64,000 nucleotides of DNA from Myxococcota bacterium (GTDB lineage: Bacteria; Myxococcota_A; UBA9042; DTJE01). Location: contig JAGOKF010000001.1 of assembly GCA_017994695.1 (NCBI GenBank), positions 104,119 to 168,118 on the forward strand, in the 5' to 3' direction. Below the pieces are notes generated by a model. That model made no database searches and was not told where the DNA came from. It saw nothing but the letters and a program-made list of their open reading frames with translations. Positions 53,520-62,833 of the stretch are shown here, piece by piece. The position numbers and the translations under genes are program-made. The first letter of the stretch is position 1. The number at the start of each line of letters is the position of its first letter.

Positions 53520-54233
53520 TCAGGGGCGGCCGGTCTCCACCGGGATCTCCCGGGGATCGCCCACCCCTTCCGGGGTCACCCGGAAGGCATAGGCCTGGGC
53601 ATGCAGCCCGGCCGAACACGCCCGGCGCAGCGTGGCGGCGAAGCGGGGATCGATGGCCTCCGCCGGGCGGAAGACCCGGGCCGATCCCCGCTGGCAGACG
53701 AACAGCGCCCAGGGCTCGAAGCCCTCCCGGGCGAGTTCCACCAGGCGGTCCAGGTGGCGGCTGGCCCGGTCGCTGACGGCGTCGGGAAACAGGGCGACGC
53801 CGTCCAGCACGAGGCTGGCCGACTTCACCTCCACCAGGGCCCGGCGGTCTCCCTCGAGGGACTCCCAGGAAAGGTCGAACCGCTCGCGTCCCAGGGCGAC
53901 CTCTTCCCGGATCCGCCCCGGCCCGAACCCCGGGATCCACCCTTCCTGAAGCAGCCGCCGGGCCAGCCGGTTCGCGTCGATCGGGCGAAGGCTGACCCAC
54001 TCGTCCCCGATGCGGGCCGCCACGGCCCGAAAGGGAACCCGGGGCGCCGGCCAGGGACCCTGGACCAGCAGGTGCCAGCCCCCCCGGCCCAGTTCCGACA
54101 GGCGGCCCGGGTCGCCCAGGTGCGCCCGGGTACGGGTGCCGTCCTCCATCCGGATCTCCAGCACGAACCGGTTGGGCCGGTCCAGCACCTCGGCCATCCG
54201 GAGGCCCGGCGGATAGGACAGCCAGGGGGTCAC
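53520..54233 (-). CDS. sfsA: Sugar fermentation stimulation protein A
   Basis: A 237-residue SfsA family protein, a nuclease-like fold that binds DNA. The N-terminal LRMAEVLDRPNRFVLEI and TRAHLGDPGRL match the family, and ALVEVKSASLVLDGVALFPD contains the predicted PD-(D/E)xK active site, with acidic and lysine residues. The GTG at 54233 has GGAGG upstream and overlaps the stop of the radical SAM gene (GTGA), so they are coupled. The C-terminus (RRACSAGLHAQAYAFRV) is typical. Confidence 0.92.
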   Translation of the reverse strand: MTPWLSYPPGLRMAEVLDRPNRFVLEIRMEDGTRTRAHLGDPGRLSELGRGGWHLLVQGPWPAPRVPFRAVAARIGDEWVSLRPIDANRLARRLLQEGWIPGFGPGRIREEVALGRERFDLSWESLEGDRRALVEVKSASLVLDGVALFPDAVSDRASRHLDRLVELAREGFEPWALFVCQRGSARVFRPAEAIDPRFAATLRRACSAGLHAQAYAFRVTPEGVGDPREIPVETGRP

Positions 54234-56800
54234 GGGGGATCCTCCGGCAGGGGGACGGGATCCCCGGGCCAGGGGTCGTCGTAGAGCCGGGCCACCTCCC
54301 CCGGCAGCCACTCCCGGCCCAGGCGCTCCGTCAGGATCTCGTGGAGCCGTCCCGGCGGGCGATCGGGGACCCAGCGGACCACGCAGGGCGTCCCCAGGCC
54401 CCGGAGGACCGGGGGAGCCAGGCCGGACTCCCGGATCTCCCGCCGCTCGGCGTCGCCGATTTCCTCCACGGGCAGCGGGGCCAGGCGTGCCCGGGTCTCC
54501 TCCAGGGAGAAGGGACTCTCGAAGGCCAGGCGGGCAGGGCCCGGGGCCGCCCGGCGCCCGTGGACCGGCCGGGCCGACAGGAACCGCATGCCGTCCACCG
54601 AGGCCCCCTGGAGCCGATCCAGGTCCGGGACCTCCCCCGGTCCCAGGGCGATCTCCGCGTCGAACCATTCCCCGACGCTCTGGTAGCCGACCGGCAGGGG
54701 GTCCCGGTAGGTCAGGCGCGGCAACGGATGGAACCCCTGGGACATCCTCGGCACCAGTCCGCCGCGGCGCAGGATGCGGGGAAGGTGGCGCAGCCACTCC
54801 GACTGGGCGATGAAGGCCGCCCGGCCGCTCCGGACGTACCGGAAGTGCCATCGCTGGAAACCGGTGTCGGCCGGGACGACGACTTCCGGGACCGGCAGGG
54901 CCAGGGCCTCGGCGGCCACCTGGGCCCGGTGCGCCCGGAGGGCCTCCAGGTCGCAGCCGCTTCCGCAGCCGAGGCACACCAGCGCCCGGGCCTCGGGATA
55001 GTCCTCGGGGACCGGCCTGGGACGGTCCGGAGGCTTCTCGCAGGGAGGCGTCGTCCGGCCCTGGATCGCCCGTTCCCGTTCCCGGACCAGGAAGTCCCGA
55101 TCGACGCCCACGTCGATCACCTCCCAGGGCAGGACCCCCTCGGTGGACAGCGGCCGCAGGTAGGACTCGGGGTCCACCCCGCAGGCCGCGAAGGCCTCGT
55201 CCCAGGCCTCGGGCCTCGCGTGCTCCCCCCACTGGTCGAACCGGGCCCCCCTCCGCCAGGCCTCCTCGATCACCTCGGCGAGGGCCCGGTCCCCCCGGGC
55301 AAAGACCCCTTCCAGGCGACTGGAACGGCCGTCGGAAATGCGCAGGGTGACTCCCGTGCCCCGGGCCGCCTGGCGAAGGGCGTCCAGGCGTTCCGCCAGG
55401 ATGTCGGGGGCGACCATCCCCTCCCACTGGAAGGGCGTGTGGGGCCTCGGAACGAAGACCCCCACCGAGGCCGTGACCTCGGCCCGCCCCCTGCCCCGTC
55501 CCAGGCGCAGCACCTTCCGGGACGTCTCGACGATGCCGAGCACGTCGTCCATCGTCTCGGTGGGCAGACCCACCATGAAGTACAGTTTCAGCCGCTGCCA
55601 GCGGTTCTGGAAGGCCTTCCCGGCCGCCTCCAGCAGGTCCTCCTCCCGGACGTTCTTGTTGATGACGTCCCGCAGGCGCTGGCTCCCGGCCTCGGGAGCG
55701 AGCGTCAGGCCCGTGGCCCGAAGCGCCCGCAGATCCTGGAGCACCGACTCGGGCAGTCCGTAGGCCCGCAGCGACGACACCGACAGGGAGACGCCCCGGG
55801 GGGTCAAGACCCGGGACAGGGCCGACACCAGGCCCGGCAGCGCCGGGGAGTCCGCCGGGGACAGCCCCCCCAGGGAGACCTCGTCGTGGCCGCAGAGATC
55901 CACGGCCTCGATGGCCTGCCGGACCAGCGCCCCGGGCGATCGGTCCCGGAGGGGCCGGTAGGTGTACCCTGCCTCGCAGAACCGGCACCCCTCGGTGCAT
56001 CCCCGGGCGATCTCCAGGGAGACCCGGTCGAAGATCGCCCGGCTCCAGGGGATCGGGGTCCTCGCCGGCAGGGGATGGGCGTCCAGGTCCCCCACGACCA
56101 CCCGCCGCACCCGGTCGGGCGCCTCCGGGAACCGGGGGACCGGCACCAGCAGCCCCGTGGCCGGGTCCCTCCGGGCTTCGTAGAGGGGGGGCACATAGAC
56201 TCCGGGCAGCCTGGCCAGCGCCTTCCAGACATCGATCCGCCGCGCCCCCTGGCGCCGCATCCGTCCCGCCAGGCGCAGGATCTCGGGCAGGGCCTCCTCG
56301 GCCTCCCCGGCGAAGGCCGCGTCCAGGAAGGGGCTGACCGGCTCCGGGTGCAGGGTCCCCGGCCCGCCCGCCAGCACCAGGGGATCCCCGTCCGAACGCC
56401 GGTCGGCCCGGAGGGGGATGCCGCCCAGGTGAAGCATCTGCAGCACGTTGGTGAAGCAGAGCTCGTGCTGCAGCGAGAATCCCACCACGTCGAAGTCCCG
56501 GAGGGGCCGGAACGTCTCCAGGGACACCAGGGGGAGCCCCCGCCGGCGCAGTTCCTCCTCCAGGTCCAGGAACGGCGCGAAGCAGCGCTCCACCACCAGG
56601 TCCGGTTCCCGGGCCACCCGGTCGTAGAGGATCTGGCTTCCCAGGTGGGACATCCCCACCTCGTACACGTCCGGGAACGCCAGGCAGAGGGTCCCCGCGG
56701 CCCCTTCGAAGGGCCGGACCACCTGCCCGAACTCCCCGCCGATGTACCGGGAGGGGGTCTTCACCCGGTGCAGGAATGCCAGCCAGGGATGCCAGGTCAT
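54230..56800 (-). CDS. B12-binding radical SAM protein fused to DUF2344 (TIGR03960/TIGR03936)
   Basis: An 856-residue protein. The N-terminal region about 35-180 is the Rossmann B12-binding-like part (FPDVYEVGMSHLGSQILYD), followed by the radical SAM domain with cysteines in GCTEGCRFCEAGY (CxxxCxxC) and the block TLAPEAGSQRLRDVINK. From about residue 630 the sequence (VCLGCGSGCDLEALR, then LPRILRRGGLVPRMSQGFHPLPRL) is the DUF2344/TIGR03936 domain, usually encoded as a separate gene next to the radical SAM gene. The radical SAM part is thought to work in RNA or metabolite modification, with unknown substrate. The ATG is at 56800; the next gene upstream (RNase) ends 16 bp away. Confidence 0.9.
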   Translation of the reverse strand: MTWHPWLAFLHRVKTPSRYIGGEFGQVVRPFEGAAGTLCLAFPDVYEVGMSHLGSQILYDRVAREPDLVVERCFAPFLDLEEELRRRGLPLVSLETFRPLRDFDVVGFSLQHELCFTNVLQMLHLGGIPLRADRRSDGDPLVLAGGPGTLHPEPVSPFLDAAFAGEAEEALPEILRLAGRMRRQGARRIDVWKALARLPGVYVPPLYEARRDPATGLLVPVPRFPEAPDRVRRVVVGDLDAHPLPARTPIPWSRAIFDRVSLEIARGCTEGCRFCEAGYTYRPLRDRSPGALVRQAIEAVDLCGHDEVSLGGLSPADSPALPGLVSALSRVLTPRGVSLSVSSLRAYGLPESVLQDLRALRATGLTLAPEAGSQRLRDVINKNVREEDLLEAAGKAFQNRWQRLKLYFMVGLPTETMDDVLGIVETSRKVLRLGRGRGRAEVTASVGVFVPRPHTPFQWEGMVAPDILAERLDALRQAARGTGVTLRISDGRSSRLEGVFARGDRALAEVIEEAWRRGARFDQWGEHARPEAWDEAFAACGVDPESYLRPLSTEGVLPWEVIDVGVDRDFLVRERERAIQGRTTPPCEKPPDRPRPVPEDYPEARALVCLGCGSGCDLEALRAHRAQVAAEALALPVPEVVVPADTGFQRWHFRYVRSGRAAFIAQSEWLRHLPRILRRGGLVPRMSQGFHPLPRLTYRDPLPVGYQSVGEWFDAEIALGPGEVPDLDRLQGASVDGMRFLSARPVHGRRAAPGPARLAFESPFSLEETRARLAPLPVEEIGDAERREIRESGLAPPVLRGLGTPCVVRWVPDRPPGRLHEILTERLGREWLPGEVARLYDDPWPGDPVPLPEDPP

Positions 56801-56816
56801 CGTCCGGGCCTCCTGT

Positions 56817-58838
56817 TCAGGCGGGGGCCAGCACCAGGCGGTCCCCCCGGGGATCCACCTCCCGCACCCGCACCTGCACCGGGGACCCCAGGGCCAGGTG
56901 CCCCAGGCCCGGCACCGGGGCCACCAGCATCGTCTCGGCGAGTTCCACCAGCGCCCGGGATCCCTGCCGCCCCACCACCTCGCCCTCCACCACCTGCCCG
57001 GCGAAGGGCTCCAGGTAGCGCAGCAGCCAGTAGCGCCGCCCTTCCCGCTCCACCAGGGTCAGGGCCTCCCCCTGGGCCTCCAGGTCGCCGAAGCGCCGGA
57101 GCAGGTCCTCGGTGCTCAGGGGCGCCCGACCCTCCAGCAGCCAGCCCCGCAGTTGCCCGTGGGTCAGGAAGTCCTGGAAGCGCCGCAGCGGCGAGGTCAC
57201 CTGGGCATAGCCCACCACCCCGAGCCCGTAGTGGAACTCGGGCCGGCTGGTCCACTCGGCCCGCCGGAGCGTCCGGAGGCGCTGCCAGAGCCAGGCCCGG
57301 GTGCCCGGGGGCGCCGCCTCGTCCCGGTTCGCCCGCTCCTCGGGAGGGTCCTGACGCCGGTACACCACCGGGATGCCCTCCTCCCGGGCCAGCCGTCCCG
57401 CCAGCGTGCAGGCCAGCACCATGAACTCCTGGACCAGTCGCCGGGCCGCCGAGGAGGACGACTGGCGCTTCAGCACGATCCGCCCCTCGATCACCCGGAC
57501 CGTCACGTCGTCCCGGTCCAGCGGCATCGCCCCCTGGTCCAGGCGCCGCTGCCTCATCGCGTCGGCCAGCCGGGACAGCACCCGGAGATCGTGGCCCGGA
57601 GGCGTCCCGGGGTCCTGGATCACCCGGTCCACCTCGTCGTAGGTCCATCGGTCGGTCCGGGGAATCCGCACCGGCCGGACCTCGAAGCGTTCCACCGACC
57701 CGTCCTCCAGGAGGTCCACCTGGAAATCCAGGGCCGGGCGATCGGGGCCGCCATCCAGCGACAGGATCCCCTCCGACAGGACCTCCGGCAGCATCGGGAC
57801 CTTCCGGTTCGGCAGGTAGAGGGACCCGGCGCGGATCGAGGCCTCCCGGGCCAGTTCGCCGTCCAGCGGAATCGCCGACGTCGGGTCGGCGATCAGCACG
57901 TGGACCCGGAACCGCCCCTCCCCCGCCGCTTCCACGGCCAGGGCGTCGTCCACGTCCCGGGTCCAGGGGTCGTCGATGGCCAGCACGGGATGGCCGTCGG
58001 GCACGGCCGGGGGCCGCCGGTCCACTCCCGGCAGTCCGCGCTCCACCAGCCGCCGGGCCTCCTCCAGGACCTCCTCGGGGAAGGCCACCCGGATCCGCTG
58101 GCGGTGCAGGCCCAGCACCTCGTCCTCGGCGAACACCCCCAGCCGGACCAGCAGGTCGAAGGCCCGCCGGGGCGCGTCCCCGGAGGATCCGCCGGTCAGT
58201 TCGGCCAGCAGCGCCGATCCCCGCTGTCCCTCCCGTCCCTCCTCGCCGAAGACCGCCAGGGCCTTCAGCGATTCGATCCCCTGGCGCAGCGGAGCCGCCG
58301 GGGCATCCCCCCCCTCCAGGGCCGCCCGCACCGCCCGGCAGGCCTCGTCCAGGCGCTGCCGGTCCTGGGACTGGCGGAACCGCCGGACCCGGGCCTCCTC
58401 CACCGCCACGGCGCTGTGGGGGCGGACCCGTCCCGGCACGGTGGCCTTGAAGAAGACGTCGTCCAGGGCCAGCGCCCAGGCCACGGCCGCCCGATCCTCC
58501 GGGAGGCCCTCCGGGAACGCCAGTCCGGCCAGGTCCTCGACGGCCAGATCCTCCTCGTCCCGGCACAGTTCCCAGAGCACCGGGAGGTCCACCTGGGTCA
58601 GCCGGGCCTCGACCTGCTTCCGAAACTCCCCCAGGGCGGCCTGGGCGGCCCGGGCATCCCCCGCCGGGACCTGCCGGCCGGAGACGTGCACCACCCGGGC
58701 GTCGGTCCAGGTCTCCCGGGTTCCCGACTCGGTGAAGACGATGAAGCGGTCCCCCTGCCGGGCCACGGCAGCCCCCAGGACGATCCGCCCGCCGGACAGC
58801 GCCAGCAGCACCGGTCCCGTCTCTCGATCCTGGGGCAT
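56817..58838 (-). CDS. RNase II/R-family 3' exoribonuclease
   Basis: A 673-residue RNB-domain ribonuclease. The catalytic aspartate cluster is in AIDDPWTRDVDDALAV, followed by LIADPTSAIP (an unusual Thr-Ser at this site) and, later, the ribonuclease block YGLGVVGYAQVTSPLRRFQD. An OB-fold/S1-like stretch (VVEGEVVGRQGSRALVELAE) is at the C-terminus. The N-terminal 200 residues lack a clear cold-shock domain. I use the ATG at 58838 with GAGGAA upstream. It likely degrades structured or unstructured RNA from the 3' end. The gene is 16 bp from the radical SAM gene and 11 bp from murD. Confidence 0.85.
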   Translation of the reverse strand: MPQDRETGPVLLALSGGRIVLGAAVARQGDRFIVFTESGTRETWTDARVVHVSGRQVPAGDARAAQAALGEFRKQVEARLTQVDLPVLWELCRDEEDLAVEDLAGLAFPEGLPEDRAAVAWALALDDVFFKATVPGRVRPHSAVAVEEARVRRFRQSQDRQRLDEACRAVRAALEGGDAPAAPLRQGIESLKALAVFGEEGREGQRGSALLAELTGGSSGDAPRRAFDLLVRLGVFAEDEVLGLHRQRIRVAFPEEVLEEARRLVERGLPGVDRRPPAVPDGHPVLAIDDPWTRDVDDALAVEAAGEGRFRVHVLIADPTSAIPLDGELAREASIRAGSLYLPNRKVPMLPEVLSEGILSLDGGPDRPALDFQVDLLEDGSVERFEVRPVRIPRTDRWTYDEVDRVIQDPGTPPGHDLRVLSRLADAMRQRRLDQGAMPLDRDDVTVRVIEGRIVLKRQSSSSAARRLVQEFMVLACTLAGRLAREEGIPVVYRRQDPPEERANRDEAAPPGTRAWLWQRLRTLRRAEWTSRPEFHYGLGVVGYAQVTSPLRRFQDFLTHGQLRGWLLEGRAPLSTEDLLRRFGDLEAQGEALTLVEREGRRYWLLRYLEPFAGQVVEGEVVGRQGSRALVELAETMLVAPVPGLGHLALGSPVQVRVREVDPRGDRLVLAPA

Positions 58839-58849
58839 CGCCTGATTCC

Positions 58850-60208
58850 TCAGAGGGCCTCGACCAGGGACCGGAACGCGTCGCCCCGCTCCTCGAAGGA
58901 GGAATAGCGGTCGAAGGAGGAGGCCGCCGGGGAGAACAGCACGATCCCGTCGGGCTGGGCCTTCTCGAAGGCCAGGATCACGGCGTCTTCCAGGGTCGGG
59001 ACCACCTCGGTGGGCACGGTGTGGGGGAACTCCTGCCGCATGCGCTCGGCGCTGTCCCCCGTCAGCACGACGGCCCGGCAGCGCCACTCGACCTCCAGGG
59101 CCAGTTCCGTCAGCGGCAGCCCCTTCTCGAACCCCCCGGCGATCAGCACGACCTTCCGGTCGAAGGCCCGGAGGGCGGTGATGGCCGCGTGGGGGTTCGT
59201 GGCCTTGCTGTCGTTGAAGAACGAGACCCCCTCCACCCGCCGGACGAATTCCAGCCGGTGGGGCAGCCCCCGGTAGGTGGACAGGCCCTCCCGGAGCCCC
59301 TCGGGATCCAGGCGCAGCGAGGAGGCGGCGGCGATGGCCAGCAGCAGGTCCTCGGTGTTGTGCTCCCCCGGGAGCGGAAACTCGCCCCGGTCGGCGATGC
59401 GCACCTCGTTCCCCTGCTCCGCCACGTGCACGGCGTGGTCCAGCAGGAACGCCCCGTCCTTCACCGGCCCGGTCCGGGAGACGTCCCGGACCCGCTGCCC
59501 GTTGTCCCGGGTCCACCGGTTGCCCGGGCGGACCCACTCGGCGAGCAGCCGGTCGTCCAGGTTGCGCACGAAGACGTCCCCGTGGGCCTGCTCCTTCAGA
59601 ATCCGGGCCTTCGCCGCGACGTAGGCCTCGAAGGACCCGTGGTGGTCCAGGTGGTCCTCCGCCAGGTTCGTGATCACCGCCACCTCCGGGCGGAAGCGGA
59701 TCGTGGACAGCAGCTGGTAGCACGACACCTCGGCCACCACCACGTCCCCGTCCGACAGGTTCGGCACCAGATCGCAGAGGGGGTTGCCCAGGTTCCCCGC
59801 GGCATGGGCCCGGACCCCGCAGGCGTTCAGCAGGTGGGCGATCAGCGTCGTGGTGGTGCTCTTGCCGTCGGTCCCGGTCACCGCGACGATGCGCCCGGGG
59901 AACAGGCGGTAGAACAGTTCCACGTCCCCCATCACCTCGGACCCCAGGCGATGGGCCAGCCGGTAGGCCGGGGCCGCCGGGGGAATCCCCGGGGACAGGA
60001 TCACCACGTCGCCGGGGCGCACCTCCTCCCGGCCCAGGACCAGGCGGACCCGGTAGTCCAGGCGGTCCTCGGCCCGCTGGCGCAGTTCCTCGGTGTCCCG
60101 CCCATCGGACAGCAGCACGTCCGCCCCCATGGAGGCCAGCAGGTTGGCCGTCGCGAGGCCGCTCTTGCCCATGCCCAGCACGCTGAAGGAGGTTCCTTCG
60201 ATCCTCAT
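58850..60208 (-). CDS. murD: UDP-N-acetylmuramoyl-L-alanine--D-glutamate ligase-like
   Basis: A 452-residue Mur ligase. The N-terminal Rossmann part is FSVLGMGKSGLATANLLASM, the P-loop is GTDGKSTTT at about residues 112-120, and then EVSCYQLLST (residues of the carbamylated-lysine region), ITNLAEDHLDHHGSFEAYV, EFVRRVEGVSFFNDSKATNP and VLFSPAASSFDRYSSFEERG follow in MurD order. It adds D-glutamate to UDP-MurNAc-L-Ala in peptidoglycan precursor synthesis. The ATG is at 60208, with GGAG upstream, and its start overlaps the MurC-like stop by four bases. It is not in a dcw cluster. Confidence 0.9.
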   Translation of the reverse strand: MRIEGTSFSVLGMGKSGLATANLLASMGADVLLSDGRDTEELRQRAEDRLDYRVRLVLGREEVRPGDVVILSPGIPPAAPAYRLAHRLGSEVMGDVELFYRLFPGRIVAVTGTDGKSTTTTLIAHLLNACGVRAHAAGNLGNPLCDLVPNLSDGDVVVAEVSCYQLLSTIRFRPEVAVITNLAEDHLDHHGSFEAYVAAKARILKEQAHGDVFVRNLDDRLLAEWVRPGNRWTRDNGQRVRDVSRTGPVKDGAFLLDHAVHVAEQGNEVRIADRGEFPLPGEHNTEDLLLAIAAASSLRLDPEGLREGLSTYRGLPHRLEFVRRVEGVSFFNDSKATNPHAAITALRAFDRKVVLIAGGFEKGLPLTELALEVEWRCRAVVLTGDSAERMRQEFPHTVPTEVVPTLEDAVILAFEKAQPDGIVLFSPAASSFDRYSSFEERGDAFRSLVEAL

Positions 60209-61605
60209 GGCACTCCTTTCAGGCGGATCGTCGGGGGCCCCAGTTCGGCCGCCAGGACGTCGGCCCGACCAAAGAGGTCGTCCCCGCCGAAGAAGATCAC
60301 CGTGTCGTCGGGGCGGATCACCTGCCGCAGGCGCGGCAGCAACTGCTCCTCGTCGGGGACGAAGGCCACCTCCCGCCCCGTCTCCCCGATCTTCGCCACC
60401 AGCCAGGGGGCGTCCACTCCCGGGATGGGCACCTCCCCGGCCGTGTACAGTTCCGTCACCAGGATCAGGTCCGCCTCCCGGAAGGCCTCCCGGTACTCGT
60501 CGCCCAGGTAGTGGATCATCGTGAAGCGGTAGGGCTTGAAGACGGCCACGATCCTGCCCGGCGCGAAGACCCGGGCCCCCTGGAGCACGCTCCGGATGCC
60601 CGAGGGATGGCTGATGTAGTCCTTCACGATCAGGCAGGGGCCCGCCGGGACCAGCGTGAAGCGGTTCTCTAAACCCCGGAACGCCGGCAGGGCCTCCCGG
60701 ATCGCCTCGAAGGCGACCCCCTCCTCGATCGCCACCGAGATCGCCGCCAGGGCGTTGCGGGCGTTGTGGGCCCCGGGCAGGGACACCCGGAACTCCCCCA
60801 GGTCGCCACCGGGGCCTGCCAGCCGGAACCGGGAGCCGAGCCCCTCGAGGCGCAGGTCCGCCATCCGGTAGTCGCACGACGGCGAGATGCCGAAGGTCAC
60901 GGCGCTGCGCCCGCTCCGGCGGATCACCTCCCGGCAGTTGGCGTCGTCGCCGGCGACATGGAGGATGGGCGGCGAGTCCGGGCGGGCGAGCCAGCCGGAG
61001 AAGTGATCCAGGAGGCCCTGGAGGTCCCGGTAGTGGTTCAGATGGTCCGCCTCCAGGTTGTTCACCACCAAGCGCCGGGGCCGGGTGTTGGCGCAGGACC
61101 CGTCGGACTCGTCCAGTTCGCAGACCAGGTGGGGGGCCCCGGTCTCCCGGGCATTGGTCCCGTAGTCCAGCAGCATCGCCCCGATGGCGAAGGCCGGCCG
61201 GAGTCCTCCCCGGTCCAGCAGGAAGGTCGTCATCGCCGACACGGACCCCTTCCCGTTGGTCCCGGTGACCCCGATGGCCTGCCGCCCCTCCATCAGCGCG
61301 CCCAGGACCACGGACCGGTGGACCACCGGAAGGCCCATCCGCCGGGCGGCCTGAAGTTCCGGGTTGGACTCGGGGATGGCCGTCGAGACCACCACCAGGT
61401 CGGCCCCCTCCAGGTTCCCTTCCCGGTGCCCGATGTGGACCGTCGCTCCCTGCTGCCGCAGGGCCCTCGTGATCGACGATTCCCGGACGTCGGATCCCGA
61501 CACCTGCAGGCCCCGTCCCAGGAGCAGCCGGGCGACCGCGCTGACGCCGACGCCCCCGATGCCCAGCAGGTGGACCCTTCGATGGACGGACAGTTCCAGG
61601 TGCAT
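60205..61605 (-). CDS. MurC-like UDP-N-acetylmuramate ligase with FolC-type P-loop
   Basis: A 466-residue Mur ligase of the MurC/Mpl type: HLLGIGGVGVSAVARLLLGR at the start, VSTAIPESNPELQAARRMG, LVCELDESDGSCANTRP, VVNNLEADHLNHYRDLQGL and a C-terminal VFKPYRFTMIHYLGDEYRE. The P-loop is GTNGKGS (residues 115-121), as in folylpolyglutamate synthases, instead of the GTHGKTT normally seen in MurC, and the 'DDYxHHPxE' block reads KDYISHPSGI. The gene is coupled to murD and has no other mur genes nearby. It could be the MurC of this organism or a paralog such as a recycling ligase. ATG at 61605; the ribosome-binding site is weak. Confidence 0.75.
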   Translation of the reverse strand: MHLELSVHRRVHLLGIGGVGVSAVARLLLGRGLQVSGSDVRESSITRALRQQGATVHIGHREGNLEGADLVVVSTAIPESNPELQAARRMGLPVVHRSVVLGALMEGRQAIGVTGTNGKGSVSAMTTFLLDRGGLRPAFAIGAMLLDYGTNARETGAPHLVCELDESDGSCANTRPRRLVVNNLEADHLNHYRDLQGLLDHFSGWLARPDSPPILHVAGDDANCREVIRRSGRSAVTFGISPSCDYRMADLRLEGLGSRFRLAGPGGDLGEFRVSLPGAHNARNALAAISVAIEEGVAFEAIREALPAFRGLENRFTLVPAGPCLIVKDYISHPSGIRSVLQGARVFAPGRIVAVFKPYRFTMIHYLGDEYREAFREADLILVTELYTAGEVPIPGVDAPWLVAKIGETGREVAFVPDEEQLLPRLRQVIRPDDTVIFFGGDDLFGRADVLAAELGPPTIRLKGVP

Positions 61606-61634
61606 CGTCTTCGTCCCGGGCCGGACCCCGGGGG

Positions 61635-61663
61635 AGAATGGCGCGGTTTTCCGCCCGGATCAA
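61635..61663 (-). promoter_or_regulatory. Candidate promoter of the Mur ligase pair
   Basis: Minus-strand TTGATC (61658-61663), 17 bp, CATTCT (61635-61640), 30 bp before the MurC-like start. Confidence 0.4.
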
Positions 61664-61843
61664 GTTCCCGAGGTCTGTGCCTTCCCGGGACCGCCCGGAT
61701 CCCCCGACCCGGCCCGGACCGACAGCGCGGACCAACGTCGCGGATCCAGACCGCGGACCGGGACCCGAACCGGATTGCGGCTTCGCGCCGGGCGCCCCCG
61801 AGGGCCATCGCGCTGCCTGCCGGGGGCGCTGCTGGCGGCGGCC

Positions 61844-62665
61844 TCAGTCCCCCTCCCGATCGGGGCCCCGGCCCAGGTACCAGAGGGCCCGCAGCCGGAC
61901 CACCTCCCGGGCGCTCTGGCCGGCGACCAGTTCCAGGGCCCGTTCCCCGTCCTCCAGGGGGAGTTCCCCCAGGGCGATCACCGCGGCCAGGGCCACCTCG
62001 GCGCCCCCTTCCACCGCCACCCGCCCCAGGGCGGCCGCCCCCTCCCGGCCCCCGATCCGGCTCAGGGCCCCCACCGCCCGGAAGGCGACCTCCTCGTCGG
62101 GCCCCGTCGCCAGCCGGACCAGCGCCTTCAGCGACGACCGGTCCGCCCGATCCAGCAGCGCCAGCAGCACCGCTCGGGGCGGCGCCTCGGATCGGTCCAG
62201 CCACTCGGACACCTCCCGGCCCGACAGCCGCAGCACCTCGTACTGGGCCAGGGCGTTGTCCAGGGCCGCCGCGATCACCCGGGCCAGGGCCAGGGCCCGG
62301 TCCCACTCCGGGGCATTCCCCGGCAGGACCGGTCCCTGGGCGCTCCCTTCCACCCGCACGTCGGGCTCGTTGGGGATCGAAATCGTCCAGCGGGCCTGGA
62401 CCTCGGGACCGGGGCCGTCCTCCCCCTCGCACCAGGCCTGCACCTCGAGCGTCGCGGCCCCCTCCCGGCCCGGCAGCACCGGAGTCGCCAGCAGGGCCAT
62501 CGCCAGGGCCGGCACCATCGGGCAGTCCTCCGGGACCGGGTCCTCCGGCGGCAGGACCCGGAGGTCGATGGACCCTCCGGCCCCCGCTCCGGGCCCCGGA
62601 GTGGACGGACCGCAGGCCCCCAGAGCCAGGAGCAGGGCCAGGGCGATCGTTCCCGTGCGCCTCAT
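61844..62665 (-). CDS. HEAT-repeat lipoprotein, function unknown
   Basis: A 273-residue lipoprotein with a short signal sequence and lipobox LGAC near residue 18. Residues about 30-125 form a beta-rich domain with conserved cysteines (PEDCPMV, VQAWCEGEDG), possibly disulfide-bonded. Residues about 150-270 are HEAT-like helical repeats (for example RAVLLALLDRADRSSLKALV, EVAFRAVGALSRIGGREGA and EVALAAVIALGELPLEDG). No specific family name is recognised. Its promoter candidate lies at 62672-62700. The gap of 238 bases to the MurC-like gene includes that gene's own promoter. Confidence 0.75.
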   Translation of the reverse strand: MRRTGTIALALLLALGACGPSTPGPGAGAGGSIDLRVLPPEDPVPEDCPMVPALAMALLATPVLPGREGAATLEVQAWCEGEDGPGPEVQARWTISIPNEPDVRVEGSAQGPVLPGNAPEWDRALALARVIAAALDNALAQYEVLRLSGREVSEWLDRSEAPPRAVLLALLDRADRSSLKALVRLATGPDEEVAFRAVGALSRIGGREGAAALGRVAVEGGAEVALAAVIALGELPLEDGERALELVAGQSAREVVRLRALWYLGRGPDREGD

Positions 62666-62671
62666 GGGGTC

Positions 62672-62700
62672 TTTCTAGCGCGCTCCCGGCGATCCTTCAA
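62672..62700 (-). promoter_or_regulatory. Candidate promoter of the HEAT-repeat lipoprotein gene
   Basis: Minus-strand TTGAAG (62695-62700), 17 bp, TAGAAA (62672-62677), seven bases before the ATG. Confidence 0.4.
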
Positions 62701-62833
62701 GAAGGTTCCCCGTCGCCCGGTGCGGGATGGGCACCCCGAGGCCCGCACGGGGCGGGAGGGTCCCGGACGGGCGAGTGGGCTCCCTCCGGGTCGCCCCGGA
62801 GTAGACTGTCCCCGGATGGTCCAGGGGGGACCG

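Noticed and set aside
53520..56000. An 826-codon frame extending sfsA upstream
   Set aside because: The upstream part is antisense-free but lies in a different frame over the radical SAM gene; the SfsA similarity begins only at the GTG at 54233.
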